In this document: positions 19,116 through 28,931 of the stretch, piece by piece | Position numbering within the stretch: position 1 is the first letter of the stretch | Layout of the letters: the number at the start of each line of letters is the position of its first letter | Made by a program: the position numbers and the translations under genes | The notes under the pieces: generated by a model | What the model was told of the DNA's origin: nothing | The model's database searches: none | What the model saw: only the letters and a program-made list of their open reading frames with translations | Assembly: GCA_963803735.1 (NCBI GenBank) | Contig: CAWDNV010000011.1 | Coordinates: forward strand, 62,001 to 126,000 | Reading direction: 5' to 3' | Source of the DNA: Palsa-189 sp963803735 | GTDB lineage: Bacteria; Acidobacteriota; Terriglobia; Acidiferrales; UBA7541 | DNA: 64,000 nucleotides

Positions 19116-20275
19116 TCCAATACCTTTTGATACAAGGCCAAGTGGTGGTCCAGCATTCGCTGTGCGCTGAAAAGATCGAGACTATGATTCCGGGCGCGCT
19201 GTCCCAGTTCCATGGCCGCCTCGGGCGAGCGCAACAGCTGCTCCATGCGGGTCGCAAGTGACTTCGAATCGCCCCCCACGAACCTCAATCCCGTTTCGCC
19301 GGCAACTTCTGTTAGCGCCCCGCCCTCAGGGACGATAACCGCGCGCCCTAGCATCATGTTCTCGGCCGCTACCAAGCCGAAGGCTTCTCCAGCCAGTGAA
19401 GGTATAACTACAGCGTTCGCATCACTAACGAGGGCGTCGATATCTTCTTCCGGAATCTCACCAACGAAATCAACTCTGGACGCAATTCCGAGCTCGCCGC
19501 ATAGCCGTTCGAGGGTCTTGCGTTCCGGCCCATCGCCAATTATCAGAAGGCGGGATTCCAGGCCCGTGTTCGATAACTCACGGAAGGCATGCAATAAAAG
19601 CTCAACTCCTTTTGTACTTACCAGCCTTCCGACAAACGCCAACGTGGGACTCTGACCGGAAGGAAATGGCGAATAGGGTCGCACCTTGACGCCGTGAGAG
19701 ATCATTGAAGTCCAGGGCAACTGCAGCGAGCACATTAACCAGCGTGTCGGAGCGATGTTTGCAGCCACAAAACCGCAGCACCACCGGCGGAGAAACGTGA
19801 GCCCCCACAACGTTACGCTGCGCCAATACCCGCCTGCAGAGTTACATTTCCAGCACTCGCCATGACGCCCGGTAAGGAAATATCCGGGACAGGGTGTGCG
19901 GGTCGGCTCATGCAGGAGCGATCCGTTGGGACAGATCGTCTGCAAACCGTGATGTTCCACCACAACTTGCTTCCGCAGAAGAAAGCTGATCGCTAGCGGG
20001 CGAAGCGCAGGACCCGCAACGTGGACGAGATCAGATTTGTGAATCAGACGAACGAGTTCGATAAGCCTCGGATTGCGCACAACTCGGAACGGTAACTCTG
20101 AATCCGCAGTTCTATCCGCCGGTGTCTCCGTTACGACCGTGCATTCGAAGCCCCGGGAGGATTGGTTTCCATCCTGCAAACCTCGAGCCAGCGTCATGAC
20201 AACCGACTGCACACCTCCCCGTGTGGGCCAGAAGTCCGTGCTGTAAATCAGGAGATTTCTTGGGATTCTGGACAC
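19112..20275 (-). CDS. GT4 glycosyltransferase
   Basis: 387 residues. Acceptor domain begins NLLIYSTDFWPTRGGVQSVV. A Cys-bearing stretch (residues about 125-160, including TPCPGYF and CWKCNSAGGYW) is typical of the PimA/WcaL-like members that carry a Cys-rich loop. Donor domain: FVGRLVSTKGVELLLHAF and AVVIPSLAGEAFGLVAAENMMLGRAVIV. It overlaps the preceding glycosyltransferase gene by 28 bases and the methyltransferase by an ATGA. Confidence 0.8.
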   Translation of the reverse strand: MSRIPRNLLIYSTDFWPTRGGVQSVVMTLARGLQDGNQSSRGFECTVVTETPADRTADSELPFRVVRNPRLIELVRLIHKSDLVHVAGPALRPLAISFLLRKQVVVEHHGLQTICPNGSLLHEPTRTPCPGYFLTGRHGECWKCNSAGGYWRSVTLWGLTFLRRWCCGFVAANIAPTRWLMCSLQLPWTSMISHGVKVRPYSPFPSGQSPTLAFVGRLVSTKGVELLLHAFRELSNTGLESRLLIIGDGPERKTLERLCGELGIASRVDFVGEIPEEDIDALVSDANAVVIPSLAGEAFGLVAAENMMLGRAVIVPEGGALTEVAGETGLRFVGGDSKSLATRMEQLLRSPEAAMELGQRARNHSLDLFSAQRMLDHHLALYQKVLE

Positions 20276-21495
20276 GCTGAGAAATCCTTAGTGTTAATAC
20301 CAAGCACCTTAATCCAGCGCTCAGCGATTCGATCCCAGGAAAACCACTCCCGAAAAATCTTGAGATTACGTCGCCTGAGCGCCAGGCGAAGTTCACCATC
20401 CAGCAGAACCCGGGCGAGTTTTTTCCCTAAACTATCGGGATCATCTTGGGCCGCGAAAAGGACTCCCCCTTCTGTCAACGGATAGCCGGTCTCGCGCCCT
20501 TGATATGCCACGATGGGTAATCCACAAGCAATGGCAGCCACACCACTGCCGCGCCGGCTGGAGAAACCACCACGCACGAAAAGCAAGGCATCGCAGCACG
20601 ACAGAGCTATGCCAATTTCACGGCTGCTGCGCAAACCATCAACTCTCAAGTTTACTCGCGTACCTGAGAGCCCGACACGCAGCAAGGATTCGGCTTCTTT
20701 TGCGCCGCGACCCAGCACCAAAAGTTGCAGTTCACACGTATGCGCCGAGGCTTTCCGGACCGCTCGCACAATTGCTTCCACTTCCCGCTTTTGCGCCGAG
20801 GGCCAGGTGGGAATGCCGAACACGGCTACCGTGGGAATTGGATTGTGAACGGGAACAAATCCCTCGTGCGCCAGTTCGTCCAATGAAGATACATTCGCTC
20901 CCACGGGAATAAATTCAATGCGCGCTTTTTGTTCCTGCAGCCACGGGACGCTCTGCGGGGGTACAGGAAGGATCACGCGGTAAGCCTTTCGGCTTAAGTG
21001 GCACATAATTCGCTGTTGGACGAAGACTCGGAACCGATCGATCCAGCGCGAAGCCGCTACGGCATACACGTCATGGAACACTACGACGGTTCGACAACCG
21101 CGGAGCTTGAGGATTTTGAGAACGAGAGGAACCCCAAACGGAAGCCCCCTCCGTGACCACATCAACGCCGTGTAATGGAATACAACCCGTCGCCCTCGCC
21201 AGTCACGACTCTGCTTCCATAACTTCGCCAATGCGGAGAGCCAGCCATTTTCATACCAACTTATTTCCGAGTTTTCGCAGGAGATCCCATAGCCCCGCAG
21301 CGCCTTGCTCAAGCAGTTCGAGTAATCCCGAACTGCGTCCGTTGGTTCATCACGGCGGCCAAACAGCATGACGAGCGCCAAAAGGTCTTCTGGATCGCGC
21401 CTCGATCTCAGACCAACAGAAACGCGTCTTAGTCTCGAAAGACGCGGCCTATTTGAAGCAGCGGCCGACTCTTTCGATTTTTGCTCTAAGATCAT
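20248..21495 (-). CDS. Glycosyltransferase, GT4-like
   Basis: 415 residues from ATG 21495, which forms an ATGA overlap with the upstream stop; a start at 21744 would read 83 extra Arg-rich residues inside the neighbour. The protein has a GT-B-like two-domain layout: DYSNCLSKALRGYGI in the first half, then FGIPTWPSAQKREVEAIVRAV and LLFVRGGFSSRRGSGVAAIACGLPIVAY in the second. The donor-site motif is less canonical than in the neighbours. Sugar specificity unknown. Confidence 0.7.
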   Translation of the reverse strand: MILEQKSKESAAASNRPRLSRLRRVSVGLRSRRDPEDLLALVMLFGRRDEPTDAVRDYSNCLSKALRGYGISCENSEISWYENGWLSALAKLWKQSRDWRGRRVVFHYTALMWSRRGLPFGVPLVLKILKLRGCRTVVVFHDVYAVAASRWIDRFRVFVQQRIMCHLSRKAYRVILPVPPQSVPWLQEQKARIEFIPVGANVSSLDELAHEGFVPVHNPIPTVAVFGIPTWPSAQKREVEAIVRAVRKASAHTCELQLLVLGRGAKEAESLLRVGLSGTRVNLRVDGLRSSREIGIALSCCDALLFVRGGFSSRRGSGVAAIACGLPIVAYQGRETGYPLTEGGVLFAAQDDPDSLGKKLARVLLDGELRLALRRRNLKIFREWFSWDRIAERWIKVLGINTKDFSACPESQEIS

Positions 21496-22613
21496 GCCGC
21501 CTTGACCGCCCGCTCGAGTATCAGCGTCAGTAGCTCGCGCGATCGACGCTGCAGCGAAAACTGCTGGGCCCTGAGCCGAGCACTGGCGGCCAATCGCCGG
21601 CGCAATGCTTCGTTCGTGAGCAACAGGCGCAATGCCCGAGCCAGCGCGCCCGCATCGCCAGGCGGAACAAGCAAGCCACACTGGCCATCCGCGACAATCT
21701 CTTTCAAACCGCCGACGGCGGAAGCGATTACGGGCACACCGCACGCGAGCGCTTCTAAGGCTACGAGCCCGAAGGGCTCATAAAGAGATGGCACAACAGC
21801 CATATCGACACCACCCCAGAATGCTGGCATTGCGGAACGAGGCAGCGCACCGCTACAGCGTATCAATTCACACTGCTCCAAGTGCTCAACGCGCTTTGCA
21901 ACCTCCTCAGCGCCCATCACGCCGGAAACGTTTTTCCAAACCGAAGGTCCGCCCACTACGTGAAGTTCACATCCAGGGAGCGAAGGTTTGAGAGCCTGCC
22001 ATGCTTCCAGTAATTCCTGTATACCTTTTCGCGCTATCCACTGTCCGGCAAACCCTACTCGCAAAAGGCCATTCGACTGCCGGTGCGCTCGCTTGGAAGG
22101 CTGAAATAATTCGAGATCAACCGCATTAGGTATGACGGTCGCCTGCCGCGACGGGATTCGCGCGTTTTGCTTGAGAAAAATCTTGCGTTCGCTTTCGCTG
22201 GGGAAAAGATACCGAGCGCGCTGGAACCTCGAAAGCCATAAGGGCCAATTCCAATAACGTGGCAGCGGGGTCGTCCAATCGAACCGCACAATGGACCGAT
22301 CCGGAGCATAACCCGCGAGAGCGGGCTCATTGTAAGCGAGAATCAGAGCCTCGGGCTCGTTCCGCAGCACTGAGCGGGCATATTCAATCGTGTTGAGCTG
22401 CGCTGTGCGGGTGCGTAACGGAATAGTGTTCACGGATGCGTGCTTGAGCGCTGCGCGTGCATAAACACGCACGGGAATGCCAGCTTTCTGAAAGATGCGG
22501 GCATCCTCCCACAGTACAACTTCAGATCCTCCACAAGGATCGTCACCCAATACGCAAATGCGGCTGGCCAAGAGAGCGACACCGCTTTTTCTGAGCATTG
22601 CGCAGTCGATCAT
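21492..22613 (-). CDS. GT4 glycosyltransferase
   Basis: 373 residues. ATG 22613 is chosen because it overlaps the previous stop as ATGA (22610-22613); a TTG two codons earlier is less likely. Donor-domain motifs VGFAGQWIARKGIQELLEAW and MAVVPSLYEPFGLVALEALACGVPVIAS give the E-x7-E of retaining GT4 enzymes. Member of the overlapping glycosyltransferase string. Confidence 0.8.
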   Translation of the reverse strand: MIDCAMLRKSGVALLASRICVLGDDPCGGSEVVLWEDARIFQKAGIPVRVYARAALKHASVNTIPLRTRTAQLNTIEYARSVLRNEPEALILAYNEPALAGYAPDRSIVRFDWTTPLPRYWNWPLWLSRFQRARYLFPSESERKIFLKQNARIPSRQATVIPNAVDLELFQPSKRAHRQSNGLLRVGFAGQWIARKGIQELLEAWQALKPSLPGCELHVVGGPSVWKNVSGVMGAEEVAKRVEHLEQCELIRCSGALPRSAMPAFWGGVDMAVVPSLYEPFGLVALEALACGVPVIASAVGGLKEIVADGQCGLLVPPGDAGALARALRLLLTNEALRRRLAASARLRAQQFSLQRRSRELLTLILERAVKAA

Positions 22614-23509
22614 CGCCAACTCTCGGGCGCTCGCGGTTCTCGATTCACAAAGCCGGCGAGAGCTAACGCCTTGGAGAGCTCACCCAGGCCGACCACGACG
22701 CCGCCCCAGCAGCCTCGTAAGATCGCATGCCCAAAGGCGCGGAAAGATGTACGCAGCGAACATCTTGTTAGGAGCCGGCGTCTGCGCGCCGAAATTCTCA
22801 AACGCTCCCGGAGCCACCAACCGCCTTCGGCACCTCGACGCCACACGCTCGCCAGCAGCGTTCTCAATATGAGCTCTCGCTGACATTTGTAATGCGTCAC
22901 CCAGGCTTCCTGGACGAATCCGGCACGAACGCCGGCACGTTCCAGCCAGTCATTCTCTTCGACCGGAGGCCGCACGTTTTCGTCGAAGCACGCACGCTCA
23001 AAGACCCATCGGTAAGCGGCCATATTGCAGGCCACCGGAACAATTTCGCCCTGTACGCCGCGTACAGGTACGAGAATTTCCGATAAATAGCTGCTGACTT
23101 CTTCGCGATGTTTCCCAGGAATCGGACCCTCCGTCACCAGGCGAACGGGACCGGAAACAACGGGGAATTGCTCCGACAGACCCGCCAAGAGTTTGCGAAG
23201 CCAACCTTCGGTGACGAGCACATCGTCGTCTATGAAGACGATAAGCTCAGCCTGCGCAACCTGCAGGGCGGCATTCCGTGCTGCATTGGCTCCCAGCGGA
23301 TGATCTTGGCGCAAATAGCGCACCTGCCAGCCAGTCGTATTTGAAAATTCGTCGACGGCTTTGCTCGTATCATCGTTCGAACAATCGTCCACCACGATTA
23401 CCTGCGGGACTTCCATTCCGCGTACGCCATCCGGAAGGGCAGCGAGGCATCGCACGAGAATCGCAGCGCGATTACGCGTAGGAATAATGATCGATACGCC
23501 AGGTGTCAT
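22610..23509 (-). CDS. GT2 glycosyltransferase
   Basis: About 299 residues from ATG 23509, where the GT-A fold begins (MTPGVSIIIPTRNRAA). A GTG at 23686 would add 59 residues and overlap the upstream gene by 37 bases; neither start has a good ribosome-binding site, so the N-terminus is open. Nucleotide-binding VIVVDDCSNDDT and metal-site FIDDDVLVTEGWL are clear. The acceptor half is basic near the C-terminus (LRERLRISARRRRLL), as in membrane-associated GT2 enzymes. Confidence 0.75.
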   Translation of the reverse strand: MTPGVSIIIPTRNRAAILVRCLAALPDGVRGMEVPQVIVVDDCSNDDTSKAVDEFSNTTGWQVRYLRQDHPLGANAARNAALQVAQAELIVFIDDDVLVTEGWLRKLLAGLSEQFPVVSGPVRLVTEGPIPGKHREEVSSYLSEILVPVRGVQGEIVPVACNMAAYRWVFERACFDENVRPPVEENDWLERAGVRAGFVQEAWVTHYKCQRELILRTLLASVWRRGAEGGWWLRERLRISARRRRLLTRCSLRTSFRAFGHAILRGCWGGVVVGLGELSKALALAGFVNREPRAPESWR

Positions 23510-23649
23510 GGGCAGCGCCGTAATACTATCTCCGGGAGCCTCTCTCTTGAAACTGCCAGATAATACCTGAACATGGTTCGCCGTCCGAGGATCCGTTCGC
23601 TCACGTGCATGGCGGCTGCTGAAATCATCTGTCCATTCCAGGACTGGCG

Positions 23650-24666
23650 TTAAACGGCCGCTGGCGACGAATTCGGCGAGTCGCACTTCAAGGAATTCTC
23701 TGGTTTTTGCAGTGGCCTCGTGCGGCTACGCTTTATTGGCAGGAGACACGCGAGGGGGAGAGCCAGGTGTTTCCAACTGCAGCGATAGCCATTGGTCGCA
23801 AGAATCCATGGAATGCGAAGGCCGGCCCAGGCTCCGGCGAACATCTTTCGCCCAGTCCGGCTGGCCATGTAAGCTTTTCTTTCCAATATCTTGGCGCGGA
23901 GCAAACTTGCGTGCCGAGCCGACAAAAAAGGGCGAAAGTTGGGATGCGTCAGTAGAAATTCCCACATGCAGATTGTTTCTTGAGTCCCAGCGACATTTCC
24001 GAAGCCCGCATTGCTTCCATGAATTCGGTAGGCCGCGAGAGCATCAGGCAGGTATGCCACTCCGTATCGGAGGGCTGCAGCAATTAATACACCGTCCACC
24101 GATCCGCCTATTTCGGGAACCAAAGGTAACAGATCCTCAAGAAAACGCCTGGGAATGCACGTCGTATTCGGTACGCCAAAGAAGTGCCCACGTGCCTTCG
24201 GTAGAGGATAGAGAAAGCTCACATCCTCGCTGTCATCGAGCGTCAACGTTGCTGGCTCGGTTCGGTGCCGCATGGTCCAGGGAAATTGAATAGCGTTCCC
24301 CGATGCGTCTACGTGAGTAACTTCATGGATGACACCGCCGAGGTTTGAATTCTCCTCGAAACAATGCAGCACGCGCTCGAGCTTGGAGATCTCCCAATAG
24401 TCGTCTGCATCCAAATGAAAGATGATATCGCCCGTAGAGAGTGAAAAAGCTCGCCCGAACGCCACGGCCTTCCCGGTATTTTCCTGGTAGACGTAGCGGA
24501 CTTCCGGAAATTCGCGCATTACGTCTGCAGTTCCGTCTGTCGAGCCGTCATCGATAACGATGACCTCGTCCGGCGGACGCGTTTGATTCAAGACGCTCGC
24601 GAGGCACTGCGGCAAATAGCGGGCATAGTTATACGTGCAGATCAGAACGGAAACACGCGCGCTCAT
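23650..24666 (-). CDS. GT2 glycosyltransferase
   Basis: 338 residues. GT-A fold: RVSVLICTYNYARYLPQCL at the start, VIVIDDGSTDGTADV for UDP binding, and the DXD-like FHLDADDYWE. The C-terminal part is basic and may associate with the membrane. It is separated by 60 bases from the gene upstream and by 140 bases from the next if that gene starts at 23509. Confidence 0.8.
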   Translation of the reverse strand: MSARVSVLICTYNYARYLPQCLASVLNQTRPPDEVIVIDDGSTDGTADVMREFPEVRYVYQENTGKAVAFGRAFSLSTGDIIFHLDADDYWEISKLERVLHCFEENSNLGGVIHEVTHVDASGNAIQFPWTMRHRTEPATLTLDDSEDVSFLYPLPKARGHFFGVPNTTCIPRRFLEDLLPLVPEIGGSVDGVLIAAALRYGVAYLPDALAAYRIHGSNAGFGNVAGTQETICMWEFLLTHPNFRPFLSARHASLLRAKILERKAYMASRTGRKMFAGAWAGLRIPWILATNGYRCSWKHLALPLACLLPIKRSRTRPLQKPENSLKCDSPNSSPAAV

Positions 24667-24726
24667 CCCGAGGCCTCAGGGTAGCCAGCAAACAAATTCT
24701 GTAACACTGCTTGCATACCTGCTGCC

Positions 24727-25656
24727 TCACTCTCCTATGAACGATCGAACGCGCTTCCGCATTTGTTCGAAGGCGCCGCTATACAGTCCAAGAGCATGCC
24801 GTACTCTAAATGTTTCTTCTAAGAGCCAATACCAAAACTGGCTTGAATAGACGCGAAGTAAAGAAGTTACAGGAACGTGCCAGCGGCCCGGCTTATCGAC
24901 TATGTCACCATCAACGAGCTGGTGCGTGGCATGATCAATGGTGTAGAGGTGCAATTGGCCGCCTGCGAGGGCGCGATTTCGTTTGGATTCCACATCGGCT
25001 TTGATTCCTGCAAGCCCGCCTGGATGGTAGGCAAAATCGTGATTCTGATGCACGGCCAGAACGTCCGCGGTCACGTCCACGACCGGTACCTTCATCGAGC
25101 GCGCCTTCCAAACCATCCAATGATCCCAGTACACTCTGCCCACCACAAAAGGTGGAACGTCGGCATACAAGCCTCGCGAGAACGCAAAGAAATCGACCGC
25201 GTAACCAAGCTGTTGATTCCCTGAGCGCACTGCGAACTCTCGCAGTCGTGACTCCCAATCTACTGCTTCGAAATCAATCGCCTGCGTCACAGGCGTGTCC
25301 CAACGCCGTCCGATCATGAGAAATTTCGGAGACCAGTGGGCCACACCGTCGAGGGCCTGGCAGAAAGGCTGAACAAGTATGATGTCGGAATTTGCGTAAC
25401 ATAAACGGTCGTGCTTGGCCATTTCTTGAGCGCACGCGAACATATAATCGAGACGCTTGGTGCCAAATTCGCTGTGAAGCACATGAGGAACGTGACGGGC
25501 GCCCAACTCCTCCGCGACTTCGGCCGTGCCAGTTTCATCTCCGAAGAGAATCACTTCGCAGTCAGGATGCAAACGCACCCAACTGCCAATCGCGTTGTGT
25601 TGAATAATTCCATCGTGACCCCCGAAAGGTTTTGGCGTCGCGAAAATCGTCAGCAT
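24727..25656 (-). CDS. Predicted glycosyltransferase-like protein, family not assigned
   Basis: 309 residues from ATG 25656, which overlaps the stop of the ABC ATPase gene by 7 bases; a start at 25836 would lie entirely inside that gene. It opens LTIFATPKPFGGHDGIIQHNAI and continues VILFGDETGTAEVA and RLCYANSDIILVQPF, where Asn-Ser-Asp could play the part of a DXD metal site. I know such proteins from EPS loci as uncharacterised, glycosyltransferase-A-like. No signal peptide or membrane segment. Role in sugar transfer is inferred from context. Confidence 0.55.
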   Translation of the reverse strand: MLTIFATPKPFGGHDGIIQHNAIGSWVRLHPDCEVILFGDETGTAEVAEELGARHVPHVLHSEFGTKRLDYMFACAQEMAKHDRLCYANSDIILVQPFCQALDGVAHWSPKFLMIGRRWDTPVTQAIDFEAVDWESRLREFAVRSGNQQLGYAVDFFAFSRGLYADVPPFVVGRVYWDHWMVWKARSMKVPVVDVTADVLAVHQNHDFAYHPGGLAGIKADVESKRNRALAGGQLHLYTIDHATHQLVDGDIVDKPGRWHVPVTSLLRVYSSQFWYWLLEETFRVRHALGLYSGAFEQMRKRVRSFIGE

Positions 25657-26957
25657 GTGTTTACCAGTCCAGCGCCAGAAACGGGCGATTGACGCTCTTG
25701 CGATGATTCGGCGGATTGAATCTCTCCCAGCTCTGTGAAACGAACCTCCGAAGCGATGTTTAGCACACCGCTCCATTCGTCCCGGGGATGCTGCAGGTTC
25801 GGAGTGGCTACGATCATTTCCGGAAGACAATCCCACAGGTCAACCAGTTCGTGATCCTGCCAAAGACTTACGTGCCAGAAATAAGGCCCGGGCCGTAACG
25901 GCAAGCAGGGGAACGTGTACGAAATCCTATGCAGTCCCGGCTGTAGGTGCAGATGGTCAATGGCTCTGCCCCAAATGAGTTCTCGGTCGGCGCTGAACAG
26001 GGCTACGCCGTGATGGCCACGATGAAGCGTGTCATTGAGCCAGAAATCGAAGTGAACAGTAGCTTCTCCGAACGAATCAAGATTGTGGGGATTCGCTGTT
26101 TCCACAGGACACGCCAACTGCCATTTCAGGAATCTGGTTTTCGCTCCACCTTCTCTTCCTTCCTGTCGCTCGCCGACGTCCCCGCGCGACATCGCGCTTT
26201 CGTATGAGCTCACAACCTCCGCCGTCGGTCCATCCATGCTCAGGCGGCCACCGTCGATCCAGATTGAGCGAGCGCACAGGCGCCGTATCTGATTCATCTG
26301 GTGGCTGACAAAAATGATGGTTCGCCCATCCCTGGCTACGTCATTCATTTTGCCCAGGCACTTCTTTTGAAAGGAAAGATCACCGACGGCGAGGACTTCA
26401 TCCACGAGCAGAATTTCGGGCTCAAAATGCGCGGCTACGGCAAACGCCAGCCGTGTCTGCATGCCACTGCTGTAGTGCTTGAGCGGAGTCTCCAGGAATT
26501 CAGCTACCTCGGCAAATGTGACGATCTCATCGAATTTCCGTCCGATTTCCCGGCGGCTCATCCCGAGAATTGCACCATTGAGGTAGATATTCTCGCGTCC
26601 GGTGAGCTCCGGATGAAATCCCGTTCCAACCTCCAGCAAGCTCCCTACTGACCCGCAGATTTCGGCCCAGCCGGCGGATGGCACAGTAACGCGCGACAGA
26701 ATCTTGAGCAGCGTAGTCTTGCCCGCGCCATTGCGACCGATCACGCCAATTACTTCGCCCGGCTGAACCTCAAAAGTGACGCCGCGCAGCGCCCAAATTT
26801 CTCTTTGTTCGTGTGAAACGCCATTCGATCCCCGTTTCCACAAACGCAAGGGCGCGCGCAGCACTTCGCCGAGTTGGTCTCGCAAAGCGAGATATCGCTG
26901 TCGCCGAGCGATACGGTAGCGCTTTCCGAGACCTTCCGCGCGAATTGCGGGACTCAA
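25650..26957 (-). CDS. wzt: ABC transporter ATPase, Wzt type with carbohydrate-binding tail
   Basis: 435 residues. Walker A IGRNGAGKT (residues 73-81), signature HYSSGMQTRLAFA (161-173) and Walker B EILLVDEVLAVGD (181-193) define the ATPase. Residues about 265-410 form an extra beta-rich domain like Wzt_C, which in O9a-type systems binds the end of the finished chain and licenses export. The start is a TTG with CGGAG eight bases upstream. With the permease upstream it makes a polysaccharide exporter of the ABC-2 class. Confidence 0.85.
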   Translation of the reverse strand: MSPAIRAEGLGKRYRIARRQRYLALRDQLGEVLRAPLRLWKRGSNGVSHEQREIWALRGVTFEVQPGEVIGVIGRNGAGKTTLLKILSRVTVPSAGWAEICGSVGSLLEVGTGFHPELTGRENIYLNGAILGMSRREIGRKFDEIVTFAEVAEFLETPLKHYSSGMQTRLAFAVAAHFEPEILLVDEVLAVGDLSFQKKCLGKMNDVARDGRTIIFVSHQMNQIRRLCARSIWIDGGRLSMDGPTAEVVSSYESAMSRGDVGERQEGREGGAKTRFLKWQLACPVETANPHNLDSFGEATVHFDFWLNDTLHRGHHGVALFSADRELIWGRAIDHLHLQPGLHRISYTFPCLPLRPGPYFWHVSLWQDHELVDLWDCLPEMIVATPNLQHPRDEWSGVLNIASEVRFTELGEIQSAESSQERQSPVSGAGLVNTC

Positions 26958-26999
26958 GTCTTAGACTCCGGGCGAATCAATTTTCCATACTCCAATGCT

Positions 27000-27845
27000 T
27001 CAGACGAGATCGGCAACTGTGCTTTCCACTCTGCGGAAGTAAACCATGCCACCCAACAACACGACGATGACGCCGCACCCGGATGCAGCAAAAAGCGACC
27101 CGGGGGCAAGCCCTTGGCCCGTAAGCGCCCAGCGAAATCCTTCGATTACACCGGCCATCGGGTTCAGGCCGTAAGCCCAGCGCCATTGCCGGGGAACCAT
27201 CAAACTCGAATAGGCCACTGGTGAAGCGAACATCCAGAACTGCACAAGAAAGGGCACGACGTAACGCACATCTCTGTAGACCGCGTTCAGGGCCGCAAGC
27301 CAAAGACCGAAACCCAACGCGGTAAGAAGGGCAAGCAGCAAAAATTCAGGCAGAAACAGCACAGCGTGCCCTGGAACGACACGGTAGTAGACCATAAGAG
27401 CCGCCAGCACGCCGAAAGCGACAACGAAATCAACCAGGCCAGCCAGTACTGCCGAGATCGGTAACACGAGACGGGGAAAATAGATCTTCGTGATCAATCG
27501 TTGCTGCTCGACGATGCTGTTCGTGCTGCTTTGCAGTGCCGTTGCGAAGTAGGTCCACGGCAGAACCGCACAGTAGTAGAAAAGAGGGTACGGCACTCCA
27601 TTTGTCGGCAGTTTTGCCAACTTGCCGAAAAACAAAGTGAAAGCGAGCATGGTCAGCGTAGGTTGCAGTAATGCCCAAGCTGCTCCAATAACAGTTTGCT
27701 TGTACCGGACTTTGACGTCGCGCCAGATAAAAAAATAAATCAGTTCACGGTAGGTCCATAACTCGCCCAGGCGGACGCTAAACAACCGCCGCGATGGGGC
27801 AATCCGCGTCGGCGCAACAGGAGCTCTTGTGACCGCTGTAGCCAT
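27000..27845 (-). CDS. wzm: ABC-2 polysaccharide export permease, Wzm type
   Basis: 281 residues with six predicted membrane helices. The amphipathic start containing ELIYFFIWRDVKVRYKQTVIGAAW is the typical N-terminal interface of O-antigen export permeases, and GLNPMAGVIEGFRWAL near the end matches the family. It pairs with the downstream ATPase (42 bases between) and moves undecaprenyl-linked chains across the inner membrane. Confidence 0.85.
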   Translation of the reverse strand: MATAVTRAPVAPTRIAPSRRLFSVRLGELWTYRELIYFFIWRDVKVRYKQTVIGAAWALLQPTLTMLAFTLFFGKLAKLPTNGVPYPLFYYCAVLPWTYFATALQSSTNSIVEQQRLITKIYFPRLVLPISAVLAGLVDFVVAFGVLAALMVYYRVVPGHAVLFLPEFLLLALLTALGFGLWLAALNAVYRDVRYVVPFLVQFWMFASPVAYSSLMVPRQWRWAYGLNPMAGVIEGFRWALTGQGLAPGSLFAASGCGVIVVLLGGMVYFRRVESTVADLV

Positions 27846-27905
27846 AATGATGCCTTCAACTCGAAAACGCCGACGGCACTTGCCGTCCGCGATTTTTTGC
27901 GACGA

Positions 27906-28895
27906 CTAAGACGCCGCGACTAAGCGTGTCTGTTGCTTTTCACTCAGATACGCCGCCACGCGATCGATCATCTCCGCAAGAGTCGTCTTTGGCCGAAAAT
28001 CCGTTAGGCGTTCCAACTTGTGCAGCGAAGGCACTCGCCTCTGCATATCCTCAAACCCAGGCTCATAAGCCTGATCGTACGGAATGTGCTTGATCGGAGA
28101 GCGACTCCGCGTACGTTCTCGGATAAGCTCAGCAAGTATTTCAATGCTTACTTCTTCATTCGTTCCTATATTGACGACTTCTCCCACTGCTCTATCCGCC
28201 CTTACCAGGCGCAGCATCGCCTCAACGCAGTCCTCCACATAACAAAAGCAACGGCTCTGGTTGCCGGTGCCGAATACTGTGAGCGGAAGGTCTGCGATTG
28301 CTTGCCCAATCAGCGTCGGCACGACCATTCCATATCGGCCAGTCTGCCGTGGCCCAACCGTATTGAAAAGCCGCGCGACAATGACTGGCAGCTTCCTTTC
28401 TTTCCAATAGGCCAGGGCGAGGAATTCTCCAATGGCCTTTGAAGCTCCGTAACTCCATCGGCCCTTATCCGTCGGCCCTAGAACTAGCTCAGCGTCCTCC
28501 GCAAATGGAACGTTTACGTTTTTCCCGTAGACTTCAGATGTAGACGCGAAGAACACCGGTTTTCGTTGTTTGGCCGCCGCTTCCAGAACAAGATGCGTGC
28601 CCGTCACATTTGTCTCAATCGTGCGCACGGGACTTTCTACGATCAGACGAACGCCAACGGCAGCGGCAAGATGGAATATGACGTCCGCTTCATCCACGAA
28701 CTCCGCCAAAAGCTGGCAATTCTCGACTGGTTCGAGAAAGTACCGCATGCGGTCATATTTCTCGAGGCAACGGATGTTTTCCATGCTGCCCGTCGAAAGA
28801 TTATCGAGCAGCAGGACTTCATCGCCATCAGCGAGTAATCGCTCTGCCAGATGAGAGCCAATGAAGCCGGCGCCGCCAGTTATCAGAGCCCGCAT
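27906..28895 (-). CDS. NAD-dependent nucleotide-sugar epimerase/dehydratase
   Basis: 329 residues, extended SDR. GGAGFIGSHL (residues 7-16) binds NAD; STSEVYG and YGASKAIGEF provide the catalytic Ser/Thr, Tyr and Lys; SRCFCYVEDCVEAM marks the sugar-binding part. It is close to UDP-glucuronate 4-epimerase/decarboxylase and GDP-mannose dehydratase types; the exact product cannot be fixed. It supplies an activated sugar to this locus. Confidence 0.8.
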   Translation of the reverse strand: MRALITGGAGFIGSHLAERLLADGDEVLLLDNLSTGSMENIRCLEKYDRMRYFLEPVENCQLLAEFVDEADVIFHLAAAVGVRLIVESPVRTIETNVTGTHLVLEAAAKQRKPVFFASTSEVYGKNVNVPFAEDAELVLGPTDKGRWSYGASKAIGEFLALAYWKERKLPVIVARLFNTVGPRQTGRYGMVVPTLIGQAIADLPLTVFGTGNQSRCFCYVEDCVEAMLRLVRADRAVGEVVNIGTNEEVSIEILAELIRERTRSRSPIKHIPYDQAYEPGFEDMQRRVPSLHKLERLTDFRPKTTLAEMIDRVAAYLSEKQQTRLVAAS

Positions 28896-28931
28896 GAATG
28901 TGCCTCGTGAAACAGAGATTTTCCAGTGTGC

